Below are positions 7,989 through 16,631 of a stretch of 49,051 nucleotides of DNA, piece by piece (position 1 is the stretch's first letter; every line of letters starts with the position of its first letter). Source of the stretch: Budvicia aquatica DSM 5075 = ATCC 35567 (GTDB taxonomy: Bacteria; Pseudomonadota; Gammaproteobacteria; Enterobacterales; Enterobacteriaceae); the NCBI RefSeq assembly GCF_000427805.1, contig NZ_ATYS01000017.1, positions 90,746 through 139,796 of the forward strand, written 5' to 3'. A model generated the notes under the pieces. That model ran no database searches, was not told the origin of the DNA, and saw only the letters and a list, made by a program, of their open reading frames with translations. Both the position numbers and the translations under genes were made by a program.

Positions 7989-8894
7989 ATGAAAAATATA
8001 GAAACTAAATGGTTATATGATTTTTTAACTCTTGAGGCCTGCCGTCATTTTTCTCATGCGGCTGAGCAGCGTAATATTTCTCAACCCGCATTCAGTCGCA
8101 GAATTAAAGCATTAGAATCTGCATTGGGCGTTGAGCTATTTGATCGAACAACCTCTCCATTGCAATTAACGGAAGAAGGTAAGCTGTTCCACTCCCAAAC
8201 ACGCAGCCTGCTCCAGCAGCTTGAATGTAACCTCAGCGAATTGAGCGGTCAGAATTTACTGAGCATTCCTAATATAAAAATTGCCGCAGCCCATTCACTC
8301 TCCCTGACTTTATTACCAGAGCTGGTACATTCCTTTGCTGATTACGCCAATGATTTTGTCTATCACGTTGAAGCTATTGATGTGGTACAGGTGGTCAATA
8401 CCCTCAGGGAAGGAAAAAGTGATTTTATTCTGTCATTTTATGACGAAGATTTACTTCAAACGCCGTTCAGTTACCTAAAGGTTTTTGAATCTGAGCTATA
8501 TCCGGTATGCGCTACCGACTCAGAAGGAAAGCCGCTGTTTGATATTTATCAGCCGGAAGTTCCGTTACTCAACTACACCGGTACCTCATATATGGGCCGT
8601 TTAGTTAACCGCCGTTTAGGCGAAGTTGGCGCCATAGCCCCCCGCACTCTATTTATGTCTTCAATGAGTGAGTTACTCAAAAATATGGCGCTTAATGGCC
8701 ACGGTATTGCCTGGCTGCCAATCTATTCGGTGGTGGATGAACTGAAAGAAAAAAAGCTGGTTTGCCTTGATACCCCGGAACTTACCATTCCCATTCAGGC
8801 CTATATCTATCGAATGGACACCCGGTTAAATAAAACGGCGGAGCACTTTTGGAATATTCTAAAAAATGAGGTTTTGCCGGTTGGAAAAGTCTAA
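7989..8894 (+). CDS. LysR-family regulator similar to HypT (YjiE)
   Basis: Transcription factor with an N-terminal winged helix-turn-helix (about residues 1-60, blocks NIETKWLYDFLTLE and SQPAFSRRIKALE) and a substrate-binding-like sensor domain. It aligns end to end with E. coli HypT/YjiE, the hypochlorite-responsive regulator, as I recall that sequence. Of the three methionines reported to be oxidised in HypT, equivalents of Met206 (SYMGRL) and Met230 (SSMSELL) are present, while the Met123 position appears to be Phe. The start is uncertain: ATG at 7989 is preferred; an in-frame TTG at 7977 would add four residues, and neither has a strong ribosome site. It is divergent from the racemase/transporter operon, which it probably controls. 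Confidence 0.85.
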   Translation: MKNIETKWLYDFLTLEACRHFSHAAEQRNISQPAFSRRIKALESALGVELFDRTTSPLQLTEEGKLFHSQTRSLLQQLECNLSELSGQNLLSIPNIKIAAAHSLSLTLLPELVHSFADYANDFVYHVEAIDVVQVVNTLREGKSDFILSFYDEDLLQTPFSYLKVFESELYPVCATDSEGKPLFDIYQPEVPLLNYTGTSYMGRLVNRRLGEVGAIAPRTLFMSSMSELLKNMALNGHGIAWLPIYSVVDELKEKKLVCLDTPELTIPIQAYIYRMDTRLNKTAEHFWNILKNEVLPVGKV

Positions 8895-8910
8895 ATTCGA
8901 TGCTTATCAC

Positions 8911-8953
8911 CTGAATGTCATCACCCTGCTCTTCGCGGGATAATGACATTCAG
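8911..8953. terminator. Hairpin between convergent lysR-type gene and yfaY
   Basis: An 11-bp perfect stem (CTGAATGTCAT, 8911-8921, with its complement 8943-8953) encloses a short CCC/GGG inner pairing. It sits between two convergent stop codons. The T-tract is lacking on both strands, so it may be a weak or Rho-assisted terminator. Confidence 0.6.
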
Positions 8954-8973
8954 AGATCGTCTATCCTGCTAAT

Positions 8974-10179
8974 CTATGACTGTGGCCCCGAAGTTTCAAC
9001 GGTCTCCAGCCATTCATAGCTACCGAATACATCCCGATGATTCAACCAGCGCGATAGCATATCTAAAGCTAACATCACGCTAACGTCTTGTTGAATCTTG
9101 GTATCATGATGACGGGGCATATAGCGAACCCGATGGGCATAGCTACCTTCGGGCGTGACTAATGCCAGCGATAAACAACTTTGATTATAATCACCAATAG
9201 CAATACCCAGCGATGTACCCTGCTCGGCTACCCGCTGTTGCATATCAGCAATTAACTGATTCAGTGTCTGAAGTGAATTATCCGAACGAACAACCGATTC
9301 ACTCACCGGTGCGTTCGCCGATAATAGATTCCAACTTAGTAAACCTGCGCTGAATTGCTCACTCAAAGACAACGTTAAGCCCTTTTCATTTAAAGCCTGA
9401 CTCACAATGGCTGGCAGTCCTTCCGTCCCTTCATACAGCATATTTCCGCCCACTCCTTGCTTAATGATTTGCCAGTTCTTGAGCATTTCTTCACGCTGTG
9501 ACGCGGGGCCGGTTAGCTTGAGCTCAATAATCGGCATCGATGAGCGGTAGCCCATAACACACCCTTCCGGCAGTGCCAGCACGTCAAACTGTTGTGCAAG
9601 ACTGCTTTCAGTACGACCAAAACTGGTTAAGCGTAAGCAAAGTGGTGATTCAGGTAGCGTATAGCGCTGGCGGAGGCGCGGTAATATCTGATCGTTAACC
9701 ATCACTTTAAATTCAGAGGGAACGCCGGGGGTGAAAAACATCAGGCAATCGTTAATTACCACCGAGAAACCACAGGCAGTGCCCACCGGATTATCTATCA
9801 GTTCAGCACTTTCAGGAATCATTGCCTGCTTGCGATTGGTCACAGACATTTGTCGCCCACGGGCAGCAAAATAGCTTTCCATATAGGCAATCCACTCTGG
9901 ATGTTCAATCAGTTGTTCGCCCGCAGCCGTTGCCGCTGCCAGAGCACTCAGGTCGTCACTGGTTGGTCCTAGGCCGCCGTTAACAATCAGTACGTCAGCG
10001 CAATGGCTGCGTTCCAGTAATTTCTGAACTAAGCTGTCCAGATCGTCGCCCACCGTTGAACGGCTGCTTAATGGTATTCCCTGTTGAAAAAAACAATCGG
10101 CAAGCCATGCCGCGTTGGTATCGATAATTTGTCCATGCAGAACTTCATCACCCGTACTTAACATTTCAACCATTAACAT
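8974..10179 (-). CDS. yfaY: CinA-like protein YfaY
   Basis: The product of 401 residues matches E. coli YfaY (about 400). The N-terminal half is a MoCF/MoaB-type domain (STGDEVLHGQI, NGGLGPTSDDLSA, PVGTACGF, FTPGVPSEF), linked in other CinA proteins to ADP-ribose/NAD-cycle hydrolysis. The C-terminal PncC-like NMN-deamidase domain is degenerate: the usual ESCTGG signature reads LSEQFSAGL, so deamidase activity is unlikely. The start at 10179 (MLMVEMLSTGDEV) follows GGGAGCGAG; the frame continues 32 residues upstream to 10275 without a family counterpart. It is divergent from tyrP and convergent with the LysR gene. Confidence 0.92.
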   Translation of the reverse strand: MLMVEMLSTGDEVLHGQIIDTNAAWLADCFFQQGIPLSSRSTVGDDLDSLVQKLLERSHCADVLIVNGGLGPTSDDLSALAAATAAGEQLIEHPEWIAYMESYFAARGRQMSVTNRKQAMIPESAELIDNPVGTACGFSVVINDCLMFFTPGVPSEFKVMVNDQILPRLRQRYTLPESPLCLRLTSFGRTESSLAQQFDVLALPEGCVMGYRSSMPIIELKLTGPASQREEMLKNWQIIKQGVGGNMLYEGTEGLPAIVSQALNEKGLTLSLSEQFSAGLLSWNLLSANAPVSESVVRSDNSLQTLNQLIADMQQRVAEQGTSLGIAIGDYNQSCLSLALVTPEGSYAHRVRYMPRHHDTKIQQDVSVMLALDMLSRWLNHRDVFGSYEWLETVETSGPQS

Positions 10180-10381
10180 CTGCTCGCTCCCGTCTTTTAT
10201 TCTTTTTCTGGATTCTTTTAGATAACAGCCCACGATACATGTCGGATAGACCTCCATGCCTAACTTATGGTGCAATTGCCGATAGATATACCACTAAGTT
10301 AAAAGCATACATATCAGAATCAATATAAAGTTAACCGCCCGCTTACCATTATACGAATATCTCAATTTACACCTCATTAAT

Positions 10382-10399
10382 TGTAAACTAAAAATTACA
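10382..10399. promoter_or_regulatory. TyrR box upstream of tyrP
   Basis: TGTAAACTAAAAATTACA matches the TyrR consensus TGTAAA-N6-TTTACA at all but one position. It ends 15 bases before the tyrP -35 box. A much weaker half-match (ending TTTACA at 10366-10371) lies 28 bases further upstream. In E. coli, tyrP is repressed by TyrR with tyrosine and activated with phenylalanine through a strong and a weak box; the same logic is inferred here. Confidence 0.8.
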
Positions 10400-10414
10400 C
10401 TCCGGACCTATAGT

Positions 10415-10443
10415 TTGACAGGTCAATTTAACTCACTTACCCT
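10415..10443 (+). promoter_or_regulatory. Sigma70-type promoter of tyrP
   Basis: A perfect -35 TTGACA (10415-10420) is followed after exactly 17 bases by TACCCT (10438-10443), a moderate -10. The transcript would start about 100 bases before the GTG start codon. Confidence 0.6.
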
Positions 10444-10553
10444 AGCCGCAGCTTTAAACAACCGCACTATTCCGTTGTTTAAAAATGATAAAAAGACTGC
10501 CGGTTAATTAACGTTCTGGCTTAATAACATCATTAAAATAATCCGAGGTTCGT

Positions 10554-11759
10554 GTGAGGAATCGCACTCTAGGCAGTATCTTTATTGTCGCCGGCACTAC
10601 TATCGGTGCAGGTATGTTAGCAATGCCACTGGCTGCGGCCGGTGTAGGTTTTGGCGTTACTTTTACCATGTTAGTCGTCCTTTGGGGGATGATGTGCTAC
10701 ACCGCACTGCTACTGGTAGAAGCCTATCAGTATAGTGATTCAGATGACGGACTAGGCACTTTAGCTAAGCGCTATCTCGGAGCCAAAGGTAATCTGCTTA
10801 CCGGCCTGGCAATGTTATTTTTAATGTACGCATTAGTTGCCGCTTATATTAGCGGTGGCGGTGAGCTTCTGCTGGTCAGCATCAATGAAGCCCTGAACAT
10901 AAGCTTACCTTCCGCTAGTGGTCCGTTAGCCTTTGCTATTATTGGCGGCGGCGTGGTGTGCGTGGGGACTCACTCGGTTGATATCATCAATCGAGGCCTG
11001 TTTACCGCAAAAATTATCTTTCTGGTCATCATGCTGGCAGTTATGATGCCACATGTTAAAAGCGCTAATTTACTTACGCTACCTCTGGAGCAAGGGCTGG
11101 CACTTTCTGCTATTCCGGTAATTTTTACTTCTTTCGGCTTTCACGGCAGTATTCCTAGCATTGTTAAATACATGAACGGCGATGTTGCTAAGCTAAAGAA
11201 AATATTCATCATCGGTAGTGCTATTCCTTTAGTTGCCTATATTCTATGGCAGTTAGCTACACTGGGGGCGATTAGCTCGACCACCTTTGTCGGTATTATT
11301 GCTTCTGAATCAGGTCTCAATGGCCTGTTACAGGCCGTTAAAGAAGTGGTTGATACCCCAATGGTTGAAGTATCCGTTCGCCTGTTCTCTGCACTGGCGC
11401 TGGCAACTTCTTTCCTCGGCGTGGCACTCGGCCTGTTTGACTATCTTGCAGACCTGTTTAAGCGCAGTAATAACGTTTCAGGCCGACTGCAAACCGGTTT
11501 GATCACTTTCCTGCCACCGTTGATGTTTGCCCTGTTCTACCAAAAAGGCTTCATTATGGCTCTGGGCTATGCCGCCATTGCCTTATCTGTTTTAGCCCTT
11601 TTAATCCCGGCAATGCTGGTGAGGCAAACCCGTAAACATCATAGTGAAGGATACCGTGTTCCCGGTGGCGCTTTAGGTTTGATCGTTGCATTCTGCTTTG
11701 GGTTAGGCATTATCGCTATCCAACTGGGTATCGTTTTCGGCCTGTTGCCGCAGCACTAA
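10554..11759 (+). CDS. tyrP: Tyrosine-specific permease TyrP
   Basis: Inner-membrane proton-coupled tyrosine transporter of the hydroxy/aromatic amino acid permease family. The 401-residue product (E. coli 403) begins with the hallmark [24 protein letters not shown] block and retains [31 protein letters not shown] and [12 protein letters not shown]; about eleven hydrophobic spans are visible. The start codon is GTG at 10554, with GAGG five bases upstream. It stands alone between the divergent yfaY and its own terminator, and is probably under TyrR control. Confidence 0.96.
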   Translation: MRNRTLGSIFIVAGTTIGAGMLAMPLAAAGVGFGVTFTMLVVLWGMMCYTALLLVEAYQYSDSDDGLGTLAKRYLGAKGNLLTGLAMLFLMYALVAAYISGGGELLLVSINEALNISLPSASGPLAFAIIGGGVVCVGTHSVDIINRGLFTAKIIFLVIMLAVMMPHVKSANLLTLPLEQGLALSAIPVIFTSFGFHGSIPSIVKYMNGDVAKLKKIFIIGSAIPLVAYILWQLATLGAISSTTFVGIIASESGLNGLLQAVKEVVDTPMVEVSVRLFSALALATSFLGVALGLFDYLADLFKRSNNVSGRLQTGLITFLPPLMFALFYQKGFIMALGYAAIALSVLALLIPAMLVRQTRKHHSEGYRVPGGALGLIVAFCFGLGIIAIQLGIVFGLLPQH

Positions 11760-11780
11760 CTTATCCCCGCGTATGAATAT

Positions 11781-11811
11781 AAACGGAGCAGCTCACTGCT
11801 CCGTTTTTCTT
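11781..11811 (+). terminator. tyrP terminator
   Basis: A perfect 10-bp stem (AAACGGAGCA, 11781-11790, with 11797-11806) and a 6-base loop run into TTTTTCTTT. It lies 21 bases after the stop codon. Confidence 0.93.
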
Positions 11812-12103
11812 TATTTATCAGACCATAAAAGCAATTTTTCGCATTATATTGCCGAAAAAAACCTAATTTGTGATCCAGTTGGCTTAACTGTGCAATCCAT
11901 ACCCACGTATAAATAGCTACAATAAATAAGCAGCCCGAATTTTTTGTCATTCATACTTAAAATAATAATCTGTTGTATCGCCTTTTTTGACCAAGAGACA
12001 ATTTTGTCAGACCCGTTTGGCGTATGCTTAAAAGTACCCTGCGGGATTATGACAAGTTCAACTATTTCATGAGGATGTGCAGAGCATTGATTCAATATGA
12101 AAT
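11811..12103. other. Gene-free stretch between tyrP and the palindromic repeat
   Basis: Open frames on the minus strand here run through the tyrP terminator or the repeat element and have no recognisable domain or ribosome site. I see no RNA gene or clear regulatory site. Confidence 0.5.
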
Positions 12104-12230
12104 TATACCCAAAATGATTCGAGTTGCTTGTAGGCGACAAGCCTAGGAGTCGCCAGGAGCATAGCTGACTATGTGACTGGTGCGAGTGGGCGCAGTCAAC
12201 ACCCAAGCAACTTGAAGTATGACGGGTATA
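12104..12230. repeat. Long palindromic intergenic repeat, full copy
   Basis: A 127-base element bounded by TATACCC (12104) and GGGTATA (12230). Its arms (GATTCGAGTTGCTTG and AAGCAACTTGAAGTAT regions) are imperfect inverted complements, and the centre contains a second stem (CCAG..CATAG..CTATG..CTGG). The end and arm sequences resemble the palindromic, MITE-like intergenic repeats I recall from Yersinia and Serratia genomes. It lies upstream of katA. Confidence 0.8.
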
Positions 12231-12386
12231 TATTGATAACGCTGATGGTGATAATAGGCTGTAACGATTAGCTATTCCCTGCCAATAACCTTACTAATAG
12301 TGATAGTTTTTAAGGAAGATACCGTTCCGGCTTCACTAAATAGGTCAATGAACCTACATTTATTTGATGTTCAACAGGAGAAGATG

Positions 12387-13832
12387 ATGAGCGATAAGAA
12401 GTTAACGACGGTAGCTGGTGCTCCGGTCGTCGATAATAATAACGTAATAACGGCGGGTCCTAGAGGACCGATGCTACTACAAGATATCTGGTTTTTAGAG
12501 AAGTTAGCCCACTTTGACCGCGAAGTTATTCCTGAGCGTCGCATGCACGCCAAGGGCTCCGGTGCTTACGGCACATTCACTGTTACTCACGATATTACTC
12601 AATATACCCGCGCTAAAATATTTTCTGATATTGGCAAAAAAACCGAAATGTTTGTCCGCTTCTCTACCGTAGCCGGTGAACGCGGTGCCGCAGATGCCGA
12701 ACGTGATATTCGCGGTTTTGCCATGAAGTTCTATACCGAAGAAGGTAACTGGGACTTAGTCGGCAACGATACCCCTGTATTTTACCTGCGCGATCCATTG
12801 AAATTCCCTGACCTGAACCACGTTGTTAAGCGCGACCCACATACCAACTTACGCAATCCGATTTATAAATGGGACTTTTTCTCCCAACTGCCGGAATCAC
12901 TCCACCAGTTAACCATCGACTTCAGTGACCGTGGTCTGCCAAAATCCTATCGCCATATGCACGGATTCGGTAGCCATACATTCAGCCTGATCAGCGCCAA
13001 TAACCAACGTTACTGGGTTAAATTCCACTTCCGCACTCAACAGGGTATTGAAAACCTGATGGATGACGAAGCAGAAACCCTGATCGGCCAAGATCGTGAA
13101 AGCTCACAGCGCGATCTTTTTGATGCGATTAAAGAGGGCAATTTCCCTAAATGGAAAATGTACATTCAGGTTATGCCGGAAAGTGATGCCGCAAAACTGC
13201 CTTACCACCCGTTCGACTTAACTAAGGTTTGGTTACATAAAGATTATCCGCTGATTGAAGTCGGTGAGTTTGAACTGAACCGTAACCCTGATAACTACTT
13301 CTCTGAAGTTGAACAAGCGGCGTTTAACCCTGCTAACGTAGTGCCCGGCGTCAGTTTCTCTCCGGATAAAATGTTACAAGGTCGTCTGTTCTCCTACGGT
13401 GATGCTCAGCGCTATCGCTTAGGTGTGAACCACCACCAAATTCCGGTAAATGCTCCACGCTGCCCGTTCCATAACTACCATCGTGATGGCGCAATGCGCG
13501 TTGACAGCAACAGCGGCAACGGTGCTACCTATGAGCCAAACAGCTTTGGTGTATTTAAAGAGCAGCCTAACTTCAGTGAGCCACCGCTAACTATCGAAGG
13601 CGCAGCCGACCACTGGAATCATCGTGAAGACGACGATTACTACAGCCAGCCTCGCGCACTGTTTAACTTACTGAGTGCTGAAGAACATCAGCGTATGTTC
13701 GACCGTATCGCCGGTGAGTTATCGCAGGTTCCTGCTGAAATTCAGCAGCGCCAAATTGGCCTGTTTACTAAAGTTCACCCTGACTACGGTACCGGCGTTG
13801 CTAAAGCGCTGGAAAAGGTTCAAAACGGCTAA
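12387..13832 (+). CDS. katA: Small-subunit haem catalase KatA
   Basis: Monofunctional haem catalase converting hydrogen peroxide to water and oxygen. The start is the ATG at 12387, six bases after AGGAG (481 residues); the frame is open from 12300 but that extension lacks family support. The sequence is very close to the clade-3 Proteus mirabilis catalase. Catalytic His54 lies in RRMHAKGSG, preceded by Met53, which is oxidised to a sulfone in the P. mirabilis enzyme. The signature [15 protein letters not shown], the [11 protein letters not shown] asparagine and the proximal haem ligand Tyr337 ([12 protein letters not shown]) are present. Length and the [15 protein letters not shown] block suggest an NADPH-binding small-subunit enzyme. 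It is monocistronic, flanked on both sides by palindromic repeats. Confidence 0.97.
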   Translation: MSDKKLTTVAGAPVVDNNNVITAGPRGPMLLQDIWFLEKLAHFDREVIPERRMHAKGSGAYGTFTVTHDITQYTRAKIFSDIGKKTEMFVRFSTVAGERGAADAERDIRGFAMKFYTEEGNWDLVGNDTPVFYLRDPLKFPDLNHVVKRDPHTNLRNPIYKWDFFSQLPESLHQLTIDFSDRGLPKSYRHMHGFGSHTFSLISANNQRYWVKFHFRTQQGIENLMDDEAETLIGQDRESSQRDLFDAIKEGNFPKWKMYIQVMPESDAAKLPYHPFDLTKVWLHKDYPLIEVGEFELNRNPDNYFSEVEQAAFNPANVVPGVSFSPDKMLQGRLFSYGDAQRYRLGVNHHQIPVNAPRCPFHNYHRDGAMRVDSNSGNGATYEPNSFGVFKEQPNFSEPPLTIEGAADHWNHREDDDYYSQPRALFNLLSAEEHQRMFDRIAGELSQVPAEIQQRQIGLFTKVHPDYGTGVAKALEKVQNG

Positions 13833-13852
13833 TCTGCTTAATTGACCGGTCA

Positions 13853-13911
13853 ATATCCGAAGCAATTCAAATTGCAGGTGAGTTAGGTGCAATTTGAAGT
13901 ATTAAGGGTAT
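13853..13911. repeat. Palindromic intergenic repeat, short copy
   Basis: A shorter relative of the element upstream of katA. TTCAAATTGCA (13866-13876) pairs perfectly with 13888-13898, and the outer edges (ATATCCGAAG, AGTATTAAGGGTAT) resemble the outer arms of the longer copy. The central part of the long copy is missing, as in an internally deleted MITE-like derivative. Confidence 0.65.
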
Positions 13912-13918
13912 CAATACC

Positions 13919-13955
13919 ATGCCTGTACTCTTAACCGATGCGGGCATTTTTATTT
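13919..13955 (+). terminator. katA terminator
   Basis: ATGCCTG (13919-13925) pairs with CGGGCAT (13941-13947), with one G-U pair, and runs into TTTTTATTTA. It lies about 90 bases after the katA stop, just beyond the short palindromic repeat. Confidence 0.7.
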
Positions 13956-14106
13956 ACTTTCACCTAATGCCATCAATCACTGCTATATAGTTATACAATG
14001 CCAACACCGCTGTGACGGACGAAAGCGACGCCAAAACAGAATTAATCAGCTAAAATGCTGACCTCAGATTTGTTAGCCTTTAAGCAAGCCGGTAAAAGCC
14101 TTTTCC

Positions 14107-14688
14107 ATGATTCTATTGATTGATAATTACGACTCATTTAGCTACATCTTGCTCGACTATCTTCGACAGTCCGGGGCAGATGTAAATATCATAAAAAACG
14201 ATGAGCTAAGCGTTCAACAGATTAGTGACATTGCGCCATCGGCCATGGTGTTATCACCGGGGCCCGGTACACCGGACGACGCAGGTATAACCTTAGAGGT
14301 TATCAAGCAGTTCGCCGGAAAGATCCCCTTACTTGGCGTCTGTCTTGGTCATCAATCGATTGCTCAGGCTTTTGGCGCTAACATTATTAAAGGCCCGGCG
14401 CCGGTTCACGGTAAAACGGCGTTTATACACCACGATGGGAAAACGCTGTTCAACGGTTTAGCTCAGCCGCTACGGGTTACCCGCTATCATTCCCTGATGA
14501 TCGATGCTAAAACGCTGCCGACCATGTTTGATATCTCTGCAACTTCTGATGATGGCGTCATCATGGCCATTCGCCATAAAACATTGGCTATTGAAGGGGT
14601 TCAGTTCCATCCGGAAGCCATTCTTACCGAAGGCGGATTACAGATGCTAAAACAATTCTTAGTGACCTATACCGATGAGCCAATCTGA
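14107..14688 (+). CDS. pabA: Aminodeoxychorismate synthase glutamine amidotransferase subunit (PabA-like)
   Basis: Class I glutamine amidotransferase that supplies ammonia to a chorismate-using partner. The triad is visible: Cys79 in GVCLGHQS, and His168 and Glu170 in FHPEA. The oxyanion glycines SPGPGTP (50-56) are intact. At 193 residues it has the normal PabA/TrpG length. The sequence alone cannot separate PabA from TrpG, but the next gene, overlapping by 14 bases, is a PabB-type synthase. No strong ribosome site precedes the ATG. The genome may also hold a canonical pabA elsewhere. Confidence 0.85.
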   Translation: MILLIDNYDSFSYILLDYLRQSGADVNIIKNDELSVQQISDIAPSAMVLSPGPGTPDDAGITLEVIKQFAGKIPLLGVCLGHQSIAQAFGANIIKGPAPVHGKTAFIHHDGKTLFNGLAQPLRVTRYHSLMIDAKTLPTMFDISATSDDGVIMAIRHKTLAIEGVQFHPEAILTEGGLQMLKQFLVTYTDEPI

Positions 14689-16417
14689 TATGACTTTGCG
14701 TTTTGATTTCAATAATGAAACTCGGTTGTTTGAACATCCGGTAAAGATTATTCAGACCTCTCAGCTTACACAAGTCATCGCTAAATTGGCTGAAGTTGAA
14801 CAAGCCGTAGAACAAGGTTTCTACGCGGCCGGTTATCTATCTTATGAAGCCGCCGGCGCTTTCCAACCTTACTACCAAACGCCTGCACAGGGAGAGATGC
14901 CGCTGCTGTGGTTCGGTATTTATCATTCTATTAAGCGGATTGACGCGGCAAACGAACCGGCACCTCAGCCTATTGCACTGGAGGAATGGCAACCTCAAAC
15001 AACGATCGACCAGTACCAGCAGGCAATTCAGCGAATTAAAGCTGAAATTGAGGCCGGTAATACCTACCAGACAAATTACACCATCCGGCTGGAAACAGAT
15101 TTCAACCAGAGCTCATCGGCTCATTGCTATGATGTCTATCGCTATCTGCTTAATGTTCAGCAAGCTCACTATGCGGCTTATCTGGATACCGACAGATTCA
15201 AAATTTTATCAGCCTCCCCCGAGCTGTTCTTTCATTGGCATCAGGGGACGCTTACCGCTAAGCCAATGAAGGGAACCGCCGAAAGAGGGACCAGTTCACA
15301 GGATGATTTAGTCCGCAGAGACCGGCTACTGGCGTCAGAGAAAGATCGGGCAGAAAACGTGATGATCGTTGACCTGCTGCGTAATGACATCAGTCAGGTG
15401 GCACAAGCCGGAACGGTAAACGTTGAAAAGTTATTCAGCGCTGAGCAATACCCCACCGTCTGGCAACTCACGTCGACCATTACGGCGCAAACCCGACCAG
15501 AAACCCGGCTAACGGATATTTTCCGAGCACTATTCCCCTGCGGTTCGATTACCGGGGCCCCAAAAGCCAGCACAATGAAGCTAATTGCTGAATTAGAACC
15601 TCAGGCCAGAGAGGTATACTGCGGCGCTATTGGCTATTTTACACCGGACAAAGAGGCTCTGTTTAACGTACCCATTCGTACTTTGATGGTTGATAGCGTT
15701 AAAAATAGAGCCCGCTATGGCGTCGGTGGTGGAATTACCTGGGACTCAACTGCCGAAGATGAATATCAGGAAGTGCTGGATAAAGCAGCGATTCTGCGCA
15801 AGATAGACCTCCCTTCACAGCTGCTGGAAAGTCTGTTGTTACGCGAAGGAAGTTATCATCTGGCTGAACTCCATCTCAATCGGCTTGCGGCTTCTGCCCG
15901 ATACTTTAACTTTTCATTTCAGCTTAATCATGTGATGAAACGGCTGGAGGAATTTGCAAAAGCGCATCCTGACCAATTATGGAAAGTTCGCCTGTTGCTA
16001 AGTCAGACCGGGGATATCACCCTGAACGGTGAAATCATTACGCCGTTGGATCAATCCCTTACCGCTTCATGGGCTGAAGCCCCGGTCAATAGCCATAACC
16101 GCTTGCTGTATCATAAAACAACGCTACGGGATCACTATCCTAAAGTCACCTTACACCATGAATGCCTAATGTATAACCAGCGGGATGAAATCACCGAATT
16201 CGTCAATGGAAACGTAGTATTACTGATCGACGGTCAATGGTTAACGCCCGCCCTATCCTGCGGATTACTGGCTGGAACAGAACGTGAAGCCTTGTTGGCC
16301 ACAGGAAAAATTGCAGAGGCTGTACTGAGACGAGATATGCTAAGCAGAGCCGAGAAAATTGGCTTTATTAATAGCGTCAGAGGCTGGCGAGATGTGGAGT
16401 GGGATGGGGAGAAGTAA
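14675..16417 (+). CDS. pabB: Bifunctional aminodeoxychorismate synthase component I / 4-amino-4-deoxychorismate lyase (PabB-PabC fusion)
   Basis: The 580-residue product joins two folate-pathway enzymes. Residues 1 to about 370 are a chorismate-binding PabB domain, with the ADC-synthase lysine in PMKGTAERG (Lys199) rather than the Ala of anthranilate synthases, and the EKDRAENVMIVDLLRND and PCGSITGAPK blocks. Residues about 375-580 are a class IV PLP aminotransferase-fold domain like PabC, with a likely PLP lysine in YHKTTLRD (Lys481), the DEITEFVNGNV strand and the GLLAGTERE loop. Together with the upstream amidotransferase it could carry out the whole chorismate to p-aminobenzoate route. 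An alternative ATG at 14690, directly after the pabA stop, would shorten it by five residues. Confidence 0.92.
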   Translation: MSQSDMTLRFDFNNETRLFEHPVKIIQTSQLTQVIAKLAEVEQAVEQGFYAAGYLSYEAAGAFQPYYQTPAQGEMPLLWFGIYHSIKRIDAANEPAPQPIALEEWQPQTTIDQYQQAIQRIKAEIEAGNTYQTNYTIRLETDFNQSSSAHCYDVYRYLLNVQQAHYAAYLDTDRFKILSASPELFFHWHQGTLTAKPMKGTAERGTSSQDDLVRRDRLLASEKDRAENVMIVDLLRNDISQVAQAGTVNVEKLFSAEQYPTVWQLTSTITAQTRPETRLTDIFRALFPCGSITGAPKASTMKLIAELEPQAREVYCGAIGYFTPDKEALFNVPIRTLMVDSVKNRARYGVGGGITWDSTAEDEYQEVLDKAAILRKIDLPSQLLESLLLREGSYHLAELHLNRLAASARYFNFSFQLNHVMKRLEEFAKAHPDQLWKVRLLLSQTGDITLNGEIITPLDQSLTASWAEAPVNSHNRLLYHKTTLRDHYPKVTLHHECLMYNQRDEITEFVNGNVVLLIDGQWLTPALSCGLLAGTEREALLATGKIAEAVLRRDMLSRAEKIGFINSVRGWRDVEWDGEK

Positions 16418-16631
16418 AGCGATTGAGGCGTAGTTGAAAAACGAGAATCAGACTTTGAATTTGGCCTTTAGCCTTGGTCTCGTAAGGTCAGGTCAGGGAT
16501 TTAAGGTCAACTGCTGGATCCCGTTTTTCAACGGGATAACGACCCTACGGCAAGGACAAGGACAAGGACAAGGACAAGGACAAGGACAAGGACAAGGACA
16601 AGGACGATATTATTGCCCCATTCACCTAAAT
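16418..16631. other. Convergent intergenic region with hairpin
   Basis: Sequence between the convergent pabB-pabC fusion and menE genes. ATCCCGTT (16518-16525) pairs perfectly with AACGGGAT (16530-16537) around a TTTC loop; there is no clear T tract, so terminator function is uncertain. The rest is dominated by the hexanucleotide array listed separately. Confidence 0.5.
16551..16604. repeat. Hexanucleotide tandem array (CAAGGA)9
   Basis: Nine perfect head-to-tail copies of CAAGGA with no interruptions, immediately after a hairpin and 27 bases before the menE stop codon. Perfect purity suggests recent expansion by slippage. It lies outside any supported gene; the overlapping frame would encode a Gln-Gly repeat but starts at a TTG without a ribosome site. 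Confidence 0.97.

Larger units (their letters stand above)
10180..10553. other. yfaY-tyrP divergent promoter region
   Basis: About 370 bases with no supported gene. The tyrP-proximal part holds a good TyrR box and a sigma70-type promoter, both listed separately. The yfaY-proximal part shows nothing I can assign. Confidence 0.5.

Noticed and set aside
8974..10275. Longer yfaY with 32 extra N-terminal residues
   Set aside because: The family starts at the MLxVEMLSTGDEV block, and a ribosome site precedes the ATG at 10179, not the upstream one.
11844..12206. Minus-strand open frame of 120 codons upstream of katA
   Set aside because: Much of it translates the palindromic repeat; no domain, no ribosome site and no conserved start.
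12240..12330. Possible OxyR site upstream of katA (CTAT and ATAG fragments)
   Set aside because: The four tetranucleotide elements do not fall at the required spacing; only one half resembles the consensus.
16551..16604. CRISPR-like repeat array
   Set aside because: Units are contiguous hexamers without spacers and no cas genes occur; it is a microsatellite.
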